In this document: piece after piece, positions 48,975 through 60,806 of the stretch
Layout of the letters: every line of letters begins with the position of its first letter
How positions within the stretch are numbered: the stretch's first letter is position 1
Assembly (NCBI GenBank): GCA_008692225.1
Contig: VICG01000006.1
Location: forward strand, 625,501-689,500
Reading direction: 5' to 3'
Origin: Monilinia fructicola
Lineage: Eukaryota; Ascomycota; Leotiomycetes; Helotiales; Sclerotiniaceae
Length of the DNA stretch: 64,000 nucleotides
The notes under the pieces: generated by a model
Seen by the model: only the letters and a program-made list of their open reading frames with translations
Told to the model about the DNA's origin: nothing
Databases searched by the model: none
Translations under genes and position numbers: made by a program

Positions 48975-49034
48975 ATGGATGGATGGATGGATGGATGGAT
49001 GGATGGATGGATGGATGGATGGATGGATGGATGG
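48975..49034. repeat. (ATGG)n tetranucleotide repeat
   Basis: About 15 GGAT/ATGG units in a row. ORFs reading through it (MDGW or HPSI repeats) are artefacts. Confidence 0.92.
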
Positions 49035-50449
49035 ACAAGAAGAGCTCTCCTGGAGGAAGTGACGGGAAATATCCAGTTGATAGGAAGATGTATCACTTAC
49101 TCTCTACATACATGTCATCTTGTATGTGCAAAGCTATTCGTCGTGGGGGTTCTACTTGGATGATGAATTTGGGGTAGGATATTCCTCATCTTTGTCGTAC
49201 ACCTGGGTTCATCCATTCATACCTGACAGCTGTAGTACCTGAGAAGGACATACAAGTGATGGGAGACATTCAGATTCGGCTCCGTTTCTTTCTTATGCGT
49301 GATGGCGAGGGAATATCATGAAGGTCTGCTGATTGTATGAGCGATTAATATCAACATGGAGATAGATATGAATATAGGCATGGACATTAGATCATCATAT
49401 CAGTCAGTAGTCATCCCCTTTTGCCCTTCCTTGTCTTGACAGCATTTGTCGATCCATCGCACCCCAACTGCGGTAAGCAATCATCTTTCTAGCGCCAGGA
49501 CAACTCTTGAATCTCCAGTTCCATGCTTGGAGAAAGGCTTCTTATTGTTGCTGGGAGAGGAGAATATTCAACCCTTGCTGTTGTCTACAATTGAGTTCTT
49601 TCTGGTGTGGTGCGTAATAACCGCATGATAACTTGAACTTCCAAGGCTATTCAGTATATCAACTCGTGGCAGGCGATGCGAGAGATGGGCAACGAGAATG
49701 GAGAATGGGGAATGGGGAATGGAGAACGAATGTATTGGGAGTGTTATACCTCGAGGTCGAATAGATGAATGATGATATTAAGCTTTCACTATTGTTACCT
49801 AGGTAGTCACAAGTATAGGAATCTCTAGAAGAACCACATCTACTGGGGCGATCTTAGCGGATGATGTATATTATAGATGGGTAGATAGTTGAAAGCATTA
49901 TTGTTGCCTCTAATACATGGATACATAGATAGACATACTCTGTGTATAATTATGAGTAGGTGGTAGTTATATAATATCTGTAGATCTAACAAGTTGTTTG
50001 CTATTAGAAATTCTGCAAAAACATACAATAAATCCAAATAGTCATTGGAAGAGCGATGGGTTCGAATGGTCAACTAAAATATTAATATATTCGGATTCAA
50101 ATACATCCATGGACATCTTCAGTTATATGTTATGTATAACCCGCACAAATTCAAGCATTGAAGCTTTTTGAGAGAAAACGATGTAGGTCTTACCAACCGG
50201 TGATCAGAGGGACCAATCGGATACCCACTTACCGCCTTACCGATTAGGTCAATGATATGACAAATTCACTGCAGAATCCATTTACTGCTTTGTCAACATT
50301 CTGTGATATCCATGGATTGTCCATCCCACATTTTACATTTCACATTTCACATTTCACATTTCCAGTTCATATTTTACATTTTACACCTTTCAAATTCCAA
50401 ATTCCAAAATAGTTAACAACTTTTTTCTCACAATATATTACGATAAATA

Positions 50450-51485
50450 ATGGCACCTTCTCTCGAAGAAAGGCCAGAAGCTATTCAAGATGTCCTCACA
50501 AATCCTCTAAAAAATGCTCCCAAACTTGTCGCCCCAGAACCCGAACACTGTCCTGGTCCAGAAATCCGAAGCTGCAGGAAAAGCAGACTCTTGCGCCGGC
50601 TGTCCCAACCAAGCAATATGCGCATCTGCACCTAAAGGGCCCGATCCTGATATCCCAGCTATCACTGCGCGTCTTGCGGGCATCAAACATAAAGTCCTGA
50701 TACTCTCGGGAAAAGGTGGTGTGGGAAAAAGTACATTTACGAGTTTACTTGGGCATGCATTCGCTACAAACGAGGACAACACGGTGGGGATTATGGATAC
50801 CGATATCTGCGGACCGAGTATACCCAAGATGATGGGAGTAGAGACGGAGCAAATACATGTTAGTGGTGCAGGTTGGAGTCCAGTGTGGGTTATGGAGAAT
50901 TTGGGTGTGATGAGCGTGCAGTTTATGTTACCTAATCGAGACGATGCGGTGATCTGGAGAGGCCCCGAAGAAAAATGGGTTGATAAAGCAATTTTTAAAA
51001 GATGTGGAATGGGGAGATATGGACTTTTTGTTGGTAGATACACCTCCAGGAACTAGTGATGAGCATTTGAGCGTGAACTCATTTCTTAAGGAGAGTGGGG
51101 TGGATGGAGCTCTGATAGTCACAACACCACAGGAAGTTTCTCTGTTGGATGTAAGAAAGGAGATTGACTTTTGTCGAAAGGCAGGCATTCAAGGTACTCG
51201 GAATCGTAGAGAACATGTCAGGATTTGTTTGTCCGAAATGTACACACGAAAGTCAAATCTTTCAAGCGACAACAGGAGGAGCAAGGGCTTTGGCTAAGGA
51301 GAATGAACATTCCATTCTTAGGAGCCGTACCTTTAGATCCTCGAATTGGTATGTCGTGTGATTACGGCGAGAGTTTTTTCGATGCTTGGCCGGATAGTCC
51401 AGCTTGTACTGCGTTGAAAACGGTTGTCCGAAGACTTGGTGAAGAGATTGGACTCGACCCTAAGACCATCTTGCCCGATGATTGA
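50450..51485 (+). CDS. NBP35: Cytosolic Fe-S assembly scaffold ATPase Nbp35, with four +1 frame breaks
   Basis: P-loop NTPase scaffold of the CIA pathway, partner of Cfd1, essential in yeast. Single exon, ATG 50450, TGA 51483-51485. The N-terminal [4Fe-4S] motif is complete: EHCPGPES, then [10 protein letters not shown] (C-x13-C-x2-C-x5-C). Walker A is GKGGVGKST, with [52 protein letters not shown] (the bridging-cluster CxxC) and [10 protein letters not shown] following. These motifs lie in different frames: one base too many occurs at AAA 50562-50564, CCCC 50963-50966, TT 51188-51189 and AA 51302-51303. All four are homopolymer expansions. Removing them gives 343 aa, whole codons and no stop. 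No missense decay is visible, so this is not an old pseudogene. Confidence 0.92.
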
Positions 51486-52734
51486 GATGTCTTCCGCGGC
51501 ATTCTTTTTCTTCATCAGGTCGACCGATCACAGATCCTACATTTCGGCCCAGCAGAGCGTGATCTACATCCGCTAGGAAGCTATTAGCTTCATTTTCATA
51601 CCTACGGGACGCATACCACGATAGAAATAACCCGTTTACCTAGCTTCAAGCTTGAGCATAAGATGACAAAGTATATAGTATACCAAGCAGTCGTCACCTT
51701 TAATCAAACCAAATAGCATGCAGAATCTAATTCAAGCGTATCGCACGCAATACACCGCTTCAATTATTCCCCCATGAACCTAACAATGCAATATATTATG
51801 CGACCCAAACGGCGAGTGCCTCTGGTTTTCACTTCCTGTCAGCAATCTCAGGCATCAAATTACCATACATTTCCTACCCCGTCGATAAGTTGCGGTCACA
51901 TTTAACATCTTACTTTAGCACCTTGAACCTAATCCCCTACCGCTCTCCTAACGATCTATATACAACCTGCAGAATTCCACACCCCTTATCATGCTCACGT
52001 TTCATGCCTAAGTACTTGATATAGTTCTAAACCAATCATATCTCTATATTGTATAACAGCTAGCTTTTGAACTTTGATTAAATCTAACGGGAGGAATTTT
52101 GGTGTAATGATCTGGGCATTTGTGGGAGGAGTTGCATATGTGCGGGTACAAACTATATTTCTTTTGTCTACCGCTGTACTGGAGTTACTTTAACTCATTT
52201 ATTAAGTTATTAGTTTTCAATAGTGACTAGATCGGTCTTTCTAAATCCGACGAATTAGACTATTAGATTCATCACTGCCGGTAGCTATCAAACTTTGACA
52301 TTTACCAAGCTTGAAAACTTGTTATATTACTTTCAACATGCTAATCGGTAAGGTTGAGCTGTGCACAGAAGAATCTAACCATTCAGATGAATCCAACCCC
52401 CCAACAAATCCCCGGCACTCATCAATTACACCTGCATAGCTCGAGGGAAAAGGATCTCGACGATTGCCGAATCCCTTTCTTCACACCAGCTTGAACCCTT
52501 TACACTACCACACCACATGCAAGTTGTCGTAAGCTTCCCTAGAGTACCACTTTTCTGGCAGGAATGCCATATATTCGTAGAATCCTCCCTAAATCTTATT
52601 ATAGCGTATATTTTACGTATATAGTGGTAGGAGCTTTAAAGCGTCCACATTAAAAGATTTTCGGAATACTATATTAGCTTCAAAATAGCTTCAAAATAGC
52701 TTCAAATATTAGTATACCATTCTCAATCCCACTT

Positions 52735-52850
52735 CGACTCTTCAACTTCACTTCAACATCATCAACTTCACTTCAACATCATCAAACTTCACTTCAACAT
52801 CATCAACTTTATTTCAATACCATCAATACCATCAATACCATCAATAGTAA
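52735..52850. repeat. Tandem repeat of about 20-bp units (ACTTCACTTCAACATCATCA)
   Basis: Three near-identical CTTCACTTCAACATCATCA units followed by a diverged unit and an AATACCATC triplet repeat. Confidence 0.8.
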
Positions 52851-53708
52851 GTTATTCCATTCGTTAAGAATTTGCTTTTTCTACCTCGCTTCCACTCCCC
52901 TATTTCGAAAATGCCCCCCCCCCTCCAATAACGTATTAACCACTTTAGATTCTGAATAGCTTCAATACTACCAATAACAACAACAACAACAACAACAACA
53001 ACGATAATACTATAGATTGTGATATGCTCGAATATGCCCAAATAAGGCAATACGCTTAAATAGGCTGAAATCTCGTAGTATGCTTAAATAAGCTTAGCTT
53101 AATATACTAAGATCAACAGACTAAGCTCAAAATAGGATGTGGACTATTAGTGTTAACTCCTGTTCCTATGCCATATGCCCTGAATCCATGGATTCCCAAA
53201 TGTTTATATGTCAAAAAACCATTTTGAATATGGAATTATGCCATAAACCGGATATGGCATATGGCCATATTTGTGTACTCTAGGGCTTTCGAGTTGCAGA
53301 GGAAAGGGATTAGGGAAATGCTCCGTAAATTTTTGTATGTAGGCGTGATGAGCAAACATGTCCGCTCATCTTGCAAGCCAAGTCACAAAATTGCAAGATG
53401 TTGAGATGACCAATACATACATACGTGCATAGCAAAATCATTAGCAGACTATTTAATATGCACACCCAAACTTTTCAATCCAAACCTTATATGATTTCGG
53501 ATGCGGCTTTGCCCTTTGTAGGGCGTTGGGCTGGCCGGGGTCGACATAACCTATAGAATAACTAGCCTTACCCTTGATGTCAGATTGTGGGGGGTGAAGC
53601 AATGGCAAGAAGCCAATCGCATTATTTCATCGGAGCTTCGTTTGCACGGTTTCCCTTCCCGATGTGGATTCGCTTCACCTGCACGCACGGTACCGTAGTC
53701 TTTCTCGA

Positions 53709-53744
53709 CACTGCACACTGCACACTGCACACTGCACAGTGCAC
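53709..53744. repeat. TGCACAC heptamer tandem
   Basis: About five CACTGCA units in a row. Confidence 0.85.
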
Positions 53745-54135
53745 ATGAGATGAAATTTATGTCCCTGCTTGTGACATGGATCGATATAAGGTGAAATACG
53801 ATCTCACGCGGGTCTTCTTACCGCTCTCGATGCTTAAGCTGGAGTCGTTGGTTCGTCTGCCGTTCTGCTCGGAATTCATCCACGCATCGTAATCTTACCA
53901 TGGCCTGTTTATACCCTCCATCCCCCATCCCCGTGCATCAGATCCAAGGAAGACATGTAAGGCACGAGCGGGGAGGAAAGAATGGCTCACCTGCTTTCTG
54001 CATGGGGGATCCCGATGTGCCATGGTGTGCAGCCCGGAGGGATATAGATTTTCATGGCTTACTTTTATCTACGAAGATCCCCCTCTTTCGGTGGTAGTCG
54101 ATATCGCTTTAACGTCGATATCGTCACTTCTCAAC

Positions 54136-55390
54136 ATGACATCCGTGGGGCCTGACATCAATATCGGTGAGCTTTCGGCATGTTCCCTTCACTGCTGACA
54201 TGCGCGCTAACGAACAGATTCAAGGCGGACGAGCTCTAGCTGTGATCTGGAGTCTCAATGCGATCTCAATCAGCATTGTCATTGCACGATGCATGAACGC
54301 AAAAATTTATATCTCGCCAATTGGGACTTAGTGATGCCTTGGTTATCATATCCATGGTATGTTTTCCTTGGCCCTGCGATCTGGTCTAGCACTGATGATG
54401 CATACAGTGTGTTATTACTTCCATGGCATCTTTGATCACGGTGCAGTATCACTATGGTGGGGAAGACATTTCGTATACCTCGATCCATTCAATAGGGCCG
54501 AGGCTCTGAAATACAACTCCATCGGACAATCGTTTGGTAAGTCCACGTGAATACAAACTCCCAAGGACATCCCCGATCTGAACATCCGACAGGTGTCATG
54601 GGCTCACATTTGGACGAATGTCATTTATAGTTCTCATGTTGCAGCTCTTCGGGGACCAGCAAGCTGAAACGCATGGCTTTATGGGCATTGTTCTGGGCAC
54701 AGTTTCATTCTCAATGTCATCGTCGTCGTCACACTATACATTCAATGTCGAGATGTTCGAGCTCTTTGGGATCCATCAGTCATAACCTTCTGCTGGCCCG
54801 GAAGCTATCAAACCGTAAGTCTCCTGGATCAGCCCATCATCGTTCAAGTTATCCAAAGACAGAGCATCACTAACCACGCCCAGAAAATTGGCTACGCACA
54901 CACGGCTTGGAACGGCCTCACAGATCTCTTCTTGACCTTTCTCCCAGCAACAATGTTATGGAGTCTACAGATCAATCGGCGGACGAAAATCGGTTTGGTG
55001 TTCCTGCTGAGTCTCAGTTTACTGTGGTTCATTCTCGGCGCGTTTTCCATCGATATCTAACTTGCCATAGTGCTTTTGTGGGCGTCCTCATGAAAATTGT
55101 GTATCTTAACGTCCTGGACGATCGAGGTGATTACACATGTACGTCCCAGCCTAGTCCTTAAATTCCCAGCCCGCTAACCAAGATCAATAACACGGTCCTT
55201 TCTTCATCTGGGTCCAGTAAGCCATTCCATGACAAGATCTCCCCCTCTCACCTTCCACTAACACAACCTCAGGGTCGAATCCAACCTCGTCGTGATCGCG
55301 TCCTCGGTTCCCCTCCTCCGTCCCTTCTTCCTCCGCCTCAAATCCCGCAGCCTCCATACGCACAGCACCGCCCCACGGTCCCACCTTTGA
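54136..55390 (+). pseudogene. Pth11-like membrane protein gene, multiply disrupted
   Basis: Second member of the Pth11-related seven-helix family. Starts at ATG 54136 (MTSVGPDINI) with an early intron (54155..54217). Recognisable parts in order: GGRALAVIWSLNAISISIVIAR, LGLSDALVIISM, QYHYG then WGRHFVYLDP with ALKYNSIGQSFG, FGRMSFIVLMLQLFG, CRDVRALWDPSVITFCWPG, TAWNGLTDLFLTFLPATMLW, LKIVYLNVLDDRGDYT-like, and ESNLVVIASSVPLLRPFF at TM7, ending at TGA 55388. Introns at 54358, 54538, 54813, 55140 and 55209 are plausible. Frame breaks: A5 54301-54305 (+1), near 54456 (-1), near 54605 (-1), G4 54651-54654 (+1), TTT 54703-54705 (+1), and an unresolved stop region 55045-55080. The acceptor before 55193 is also irregular. 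Either a relic or a gene in poor sequence. Confidence 0.75.
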
Positions 55391-56163
55391 GTTGTCGGGG
55401 TATAGCGGAAGCGGAAATCGATGCAGAAGTTTGAGAGTCGTGGGTTTAGCCAGATTAGTGATGAGGAGGGGAGGGGGTGCAGGATAAGGAGGGGAGGGGG
55501 GGAGTGGAAAGGATGACGATGATGGGGGAGCGAGGATTGTATCTTGCCGATCCAAGGAGGGGAGAGATTGGAGCCGTGGGTGTGAAAGAAGGAGGTCAGT
55601 TACAGTGTGAAGGTGGAGGAGTTGGGGGATGAAGAGAGGGAACTGGAATCGGAATTGCAAAGAGAAATGACAAGGGAGAGAAGTTTCGATAGGGGGGAAA
55701 GGAATAAAGCCCAGCGCTGATGCCGAAGAGGGGAAGCAGGGGTAGGATAAGTGCTCTGAGTACGGTTTCGATGGCATAATGTATTTTTTTTGGGGGGGGG
55801 GAGGGAGGAAAGGGGGTTAAGGGCATCTTTTGAAAATCATTACGAATGGATGGATGAATGGATGATAGGACTCCAAATAATCTAATTAATAACCACCAAC
55901 CCCAAACTCGGGGATTAAAAAAACAGTCTCATCAAGCGAAAACCGAACAAAATCGCGTACCACCCAACCCTCACCCCAAGCCCAGAACAAGAGCAGCGAA
56001 CATTCCCGAGCTCTCTACTGTATATGCGCATCGCTACACATCCACATCCATATCTATATCCATCCATCCATCCATCTAACCATGAACCCCCCGTTCCCTT
56101 CATGCTCCAGGCTCTATACATCCATCCATAGACGCTCGGGCAGCTTTCCGAAGAGGCATACAG
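55391..56163. other. Intergenic, no supported gene
   Basis: 770 bp. Minus-strand ORFs of 76-197 codons exist, but they overlap the 3' end of the Pth11-like gene and are Pro/Ser low complexity from G-rich DNA. A TGGATGGA tetranucleotide run occurs on each side of 55850 and near 56058-56078. Confidence 0.5.
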
Positions 56164-57168
56164 TACTCGGGCGGGTCGTGAAAGAAAGAGAGGCATACGC
56201 GAATATACAACTTTATGAACAGATGCTCTGCGAAATCTGGGTATGATTTTATGTGATTGATATACAGTATGGTATAGTATAGTAGTACAGTACAGTACAG
56301 TACAGTATAATCAGATGTAGTAATTTTGATGCTCGATATCTCTATATCGAGATTGTATGTTGTAAAAACCTGGAAGGAGTTGGTTTGGAGGGAAGATGAG
56401 GATTGAGGTTAACTTGGAATTATGAGATGAGTGATTCTTTTCTTTTTTGGGGGGGGAAGGGGGGAGGTTGGGGGGGGATGGAAATTCGAGGAGTTTATTA
56501 ATGAATATTATATTTATTGAAATCTTGCCGATGTTGAAGTTTTTGAAAATTAAAATTACTCGAGTGGTGAAAAAATTATATGCGTTTTGGTTAATTAGAG
56601 TTTTATTGGTTGTGTTTTTTTTTGGATTTGATGATTTTTGTTCTATGGATGTATGGATTATGTTAATATCAAGAACGATGAATGTAAGATTTTGAGGGAA
56701 AATATACTTATAGTATGGTACTACAGTATATATATAATCGAAATGAGCGAGTTTACTTTTTAAAATTGATAAATTTTAATAAATTTTAATAAATTTTTTT
56801 AAGTTTTTAATTATATATATATGTATATCTTAAGTACTCGAGTACTAATAAAAGATATCTATATTTTAGAAAATAATATATAAAAAATCTAGCTTCTATT
56901 ATATCATTTGATATAATTCTATAGGTTCTAGCTATAATATTTATCGAACTATTTAATATTATTATAAATCTATATTTTTTCTAATATTTATAAATTTCGT
57001 TAGATAAATATTTATTCAAAATTGAGTTTTATAATATAATATCTTTATAACAAGTATTCAAATACTAAATCTATAATACGTATAAATGATATAAAATTAC
57101 ATTAAGGTTTCATTAAATAATTATAAATTTTATCCTTGCGTATGCCTCTTGTAAAACCCGCCCGAGTA
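56164..57168. mobile_element. About 1-kb element with terminal inverted repeats
   Basis: The left end at 56164 reads TACTCGGGCGGGT and the right end (56 to 57168, reverse strand) reads the same 13 bases. A second matching block GAGGCATACGC lies inside each end (56190-56200 and 57138-57148), 13 and 7 bp from the first. Both ends carry TA. Inside are an AGTAC tandem (56283-56307), a G-rich tract, and strongly AT-rich DNA from 56700 to 57140. No transposase ORF. Interpretation as a non-autonomous TA-targeting DNA transposon is inference. Confidence 0.55.
56283..56307. repeat. (AGTAC)n pentamer tandem
   Basis: About five TACAG/AGTAC units inside the inverted-repeat element. Confidence 0.85.
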
Positions 57169-58074
57169 TATATATATATATATATATAATCATATACTGC
57201 CCAGGTGTCTATAAGATCTTACATATCCAGTTACCTCCTCTGTATTCGAGTCACTAAACCAACCACGGGACAAGCAGTACAATGAGGTTGTAAGATTGTA
57301 TACTAAATAACCAAACCCGCAAAGAAAAAAAAGAGAATCGAAAAGCCCAACCAACAAACCCAACCATCAATTGCTTGTCCTTACTCCGTACGGCGTATAG
57401 TTCTATAAGGTAATGAATGGATGGTTGTGGATCGCCGTGGAGAAAAGCTTGGTTCATCCCATCCCATCTCATCTCATCCCGTAAGGTTACTGTAGTCGAG
57501 GATCTGTAAGTAAGGTTAATTATGTACTTGAGTATATATATATGTACTGTACTGTATATGTATTATTGATGTTTTACTACTGTATTCCAAGGTTACTGTA
57601 GATCCATCCGATGCGATGCGATCCGATCCCATCATATCACACAGTACAGTATTACATGTACTCGAGTATATCAATCATATCATGTCATTTACATAAGCTT
57701 TTCCAACTCCATTGCGATGCGATGCGATGTGTGTGCCGTGCGCTCCGGGTCTCCGGGATATACTCCGTATGTACTGGGCGGGCGGGAAGATTCTGCTGTG
57801 ACTGGGAGGATGGCCACGCGACTCGGTTTCTGGGTTGTGGTGTGCTGTGGCCCGTGTGGGAGCGTTTGTTTGGGTGGTGGATAGATAGATGGGGTTTGGG
57901 TTTGGTGCTGGGTTGGATGTACAGAGTACGTATGTAGGTTATTGGGGACTTGTGTTGAGTATTAGGTATTGGGTTGTGGGTATTGGAGGGGGAGTACTGT
58001 AGTAGATTCGGGCAGAGGAGAGGAGAGGAGAGGAGGGGAGGAGGGGAGGGGAGGGGAGAGGAGAGAGTAGAGGA

Positions 58075-58206
58075 AAGTAGAGTAGAGTAGAGTAGAGTAG
58101 AGTAGAGTAGAGTAGAGTAGAGTAGAGTAGAGAATAGAGTAGAGTAGAGTAGAGTAGAGTAGAGTAGAGTAGAGTAGAGTAGAGTAGAGTAGAGTAGAGT
58201 AGAGTA
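58075..58206. repeat. (AGAGT)n pentanucleotide microsatellite
   Basis: About 25 GTAGA units with one interruption near 58132; a G/A-rich purine tract (GGAGA units) precedes it from 58014. Confidence 0.93.
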
Positions 58207-58314
58207 TAGAGTATGGAATTATGGATTTGACATTTACAGTACAGTAGGGCAGGGCATGACAGGATTGACAAGGTAAGTGAAAATTATTTGTGCTTCACTA
58301 CTTGTGCTTGTGGA

Positions 58315-58350
58315 GTTGGTTGGTTGGTTGGTTGGTTGGTTGGTTGGTTG
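58315..58350. repeat. (GGTT)n tetranucleotide microsatellite
   Basis: Nine GGTT units, slightly degenerate at the 3' end. Confidence 0.9.
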
Positions 58351-59559
58351 GCTGGTTTGGTGGTTTGGCGGATTGAATAGCTGGGATTAGTTCTAGATTG
58401 ATTTGATGGCTGGCGTTAATTGAATTGATGAAATTATCTGTACTCGAGTAGTACAGATTGTCAAAGAGTGCTTCGGTAAGTACCAATTGTACCCCTATAT
58501 ATTGCATACTACCTCACAGATGTCTCAAATATATCATACAAGTAGAAAGAACTATTGAAGAATATCAAACACTCCACAAACTACACTATTCATAAAAACC
58601 ATACATCACTTGAGTAGATTGGCATGACATGTACAAGTATCATGTATGGAAATACTTTTACTCTACTCTACGGAGTACTTGTATATACTAAACCCACCCA
58701 CCCAACACCCATCATCCGCAACACCCATCATCCGGTGCCACACCCTACAGTGGAGTTCGCTCATGTCATATAATACTGTACTCATATTATACAAGATACG
58801 GGTATACGAGAGGATAAGCAATTGCAAAGCAAATCCCAACACCAACCGGACCACCCTATGAACACGCAGGCAACCCTTGGTCCAACCAACCCCTGTTCTG
58901 CATGCGGAATCAAGCGACTTTCCCCATACGTCCTAGCTTCTCTGCACGATCCAGGCACAATCAAGTCAACATCCCAGCGTCAACACGGAGATTGAATGTT
59001 TGAACGTTGAGGGCACCGATTATACATACAGTATTGCACATTACTCTGTCCTGTACATATCTAATACCCTTCTTGGACCTTCTCAGCCTTTCCATCCTTT
59101 CCACCCTTTCCACTCTTCCTGATCTCTCACAGCACCTTTCTCAAAATCTCATTTAATCAATGCTTGCTCACCTTCCTTACCCTGTTGAGTACATCTCTCC
59201 GGGAGCGAATCATTAATTCTATTTGGTACCCGTTCATGTGGAATACCGTAATCCGATGAGCAACAAAATTCAATAGTTCCGTTCTTTTTGGTCGGATCTT
59301 CTAGATTTAGTAGTCTAATATCCGTGGTTCAAGCGTTGCAACAGTGGGAGGATCCTAATTTCTAAAGTCTCTAAAGTTACATTCTTCTACCCTCTATCCT
59401 CTCTCTGTCTGCTTTCCTCTCCTTTTCTTGTTGATAGGGTTCCTGTCTCATCATCATCTTTGCTTCACATTTTGGACGTGTTTTGGTCTTGTTTTCTCTT
59501 TCGTTGTGTATTCCATTCTTCTATCTCTTTTCGAATCTATAGACACATACCTCGGCAAG

Positions 59560-60806
59560 ATGAAAGTATCATCAATCATTCGCACGGCTGTCTCAGTCCT
59601 CGTCCTTCCCTCCTTAAGCACGTGCACCCCCATCGCCGAACGCCCCAACTCCAACCCAGTAGACATTTCAAGACCAGTCTCAAAACTACCCCTCCCTGTG
59701 ACCGTCGTAACAACCTTCTCCTTCCCCTCCTGGTGCGAGAACTTCGCCATAAGATCCAATGGCGAACTCCTCGTCTCCCGACTTGATACCCCCGAAGTCC
59801 TCCTCGTATCCCCAACCAACGCCTTCCCCCCCATCACCATAACCACATTCAAACGCAACAACCTACAAAGGCGCCCTCGGAATATCCGAGACCCAAAATG
59901 ACATCTTCTACGTCATCACCTCCGCCCAAGTAAATGACGACTTCGTCAAAACCAGTGGCATCAACTCCATCTGGAAGATAAACATGACGACATTTTCCCA
60001 ATCCAACGCACCACCACCTCCCCCGCCACCGTAACAAAAATCGTCGACATCCCCGAGGCCGACTTTCTCAACGGCATGACCACCCTCGACGAAAACAACG
60101 TCCTGGTCGGCGACATCTACAACGGGAAAGTGTACAAGATCGGCACCACAAACGGAACCTACGGCCCCCTCCTCTCAGACCCCAAGATGAGATTCCCCTC
60201 CAGCGCCCCCCACCAATCTCGGCGTGAACGGCCATCAAAATCTGGGACTCCTACCTCTACTGGACCAACACCGCCGTGGGCTCTCTAAACCGCATCCAGA
60301 TACGCTCCGACGAACACCCGTTGGCGCCAGCGAGGTCGTCGTCGACAACGTGCCGCGAGCGGACGACTTTGTATTCAAGAGCGACGGGTCCATTTGGGTG
60401 GCCCAGAATCAATGGGACGAATTGAGTGTGGTTCCCGTTGGGGCGACGCAAGCGACGCTTGTGGCTGGGAGTAATATTTCCACCACGTTGGCTGGCGTGA
60501 CCTCGGGGCATTTTGGGAGGACGCCGGAGGATAGGGACATTCTGTATTTGGCCACGAGTGGTGGTGAGTTCTTTTTGTTTTCCTGTCCCCACCCATCCCT
60601 TTTCCTTTCCTCTCCTCTCCTTTCCTCCCTCGCCCCCATTTGATTTCCCTCAAAAGAACTAGTTCCTCTCGTCCTAACACAAAACAGCGCTAGGACTCCC
60701 CATCAACGGAACGGTAGTCGTAGCAGGAAGCATCGTCAAAATTGACACGGCCAGCTTTCGACTACCCACTCCCGAGCCCGACGACGAGTGCGACAAGGAT
60801 TGGTAG
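59560..60806 (+). CDS. Secreted six-bladed beta-propeller protein (SMP-30/gluconolactonase-like), with five small indels
   Basis: Predicted secreted protein of the SMP-30/NHL-like propeller superfamily; substrate unknown. Exon 1 is 59560..60563, intron 60564..60687 (124 bp, GTGAGT, branch CCTAAC, ACAG), exon 2 is 60688..60806. The signal peptide is MKVSSIIRTAVSVLVLPSL. Propeller-type segments: CENFAIRSNGELLVSRLDTPEV, GALGISETQNDIFYVI, DIPEADFLNGMTTLDENNVLVGD, IKIWDSYLYWTNTAVGSLNRI, ADDFVFKSDGSIWVAQNQ. They lie in changing frames because of indels at 59857-59858 (+1), 60009-60011 (-1), C6 60206-60211 (+1), CC 60232-60233 (+1) and 60313-60314 (-1). Correcting all gives 373 aa, whole codons. The C-terminal exon ends in PEPDDECDKDW. 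No amino-acid decay is evident. Confidence 0.83.

Larger units (their letters stand above)
46529..50449. other. 3.9-kb gene-free, AT- and repeat-rich region
   Basis: No gene is supported between CHO2 and NBP35. It contains TACCT/AGGTA motifs, a TA dinucleotide run, AT-rich DNA from 47380 to 47820, two MITE-like elements (48074-48633), an ATGG minisatellite, and CATTTCA-type short tandems just before NBP35 (50330-50360). Confidence 0.75.
51486..54135. other. Gene-free stretch with short tandem repeats
   Basis: 2.65 kb, no supported gene. Contains ATAGCTTCAAA repeats (52675-52705), the 52735-52850 tandem, a CAA run (52975-53000), a TGCACAC tandem (53709-53744) and small ATATGCC palindromes (53165-53265). 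Confidence 0.6.
57169..59559. other. Gene-free, microsatellite-rich region
   Basis: 2.4 kb without supported genes. Contains TA runs (57168-57188), GATGC tandems (57610-57625, 57715-57730), the AGAGT and GGTT microsatellites, and from about 59050 a pyrimidine-rich stretch that is probably the promoter and 5' UTR of the gene at 59560. Confidence 0.7.

Noticed and set aside
48854..49177. ORFs with MDGW or HPSI repeats
   Set aside because: They are translations of the ATGG tetranucleotide repeat in all frames, not genes.
53165..53265. Repeated ATGCCATAT/ATATGGCAT palindromes as a possible element end
   Set aside because: Short self-complementary words only; no paired second end or target duplication.
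55184..55826. 197-codon minus ORF, Pro/Ser-rich
   Set aside because: It overlaps the TM7-encoding 3' end of the Pth11-like gene on the + strand and has only compositional bias.
57939..58271. 110-codon minus ORF of LYST repeats
   Set aside because: Translation of the AGAGT microsatellite.
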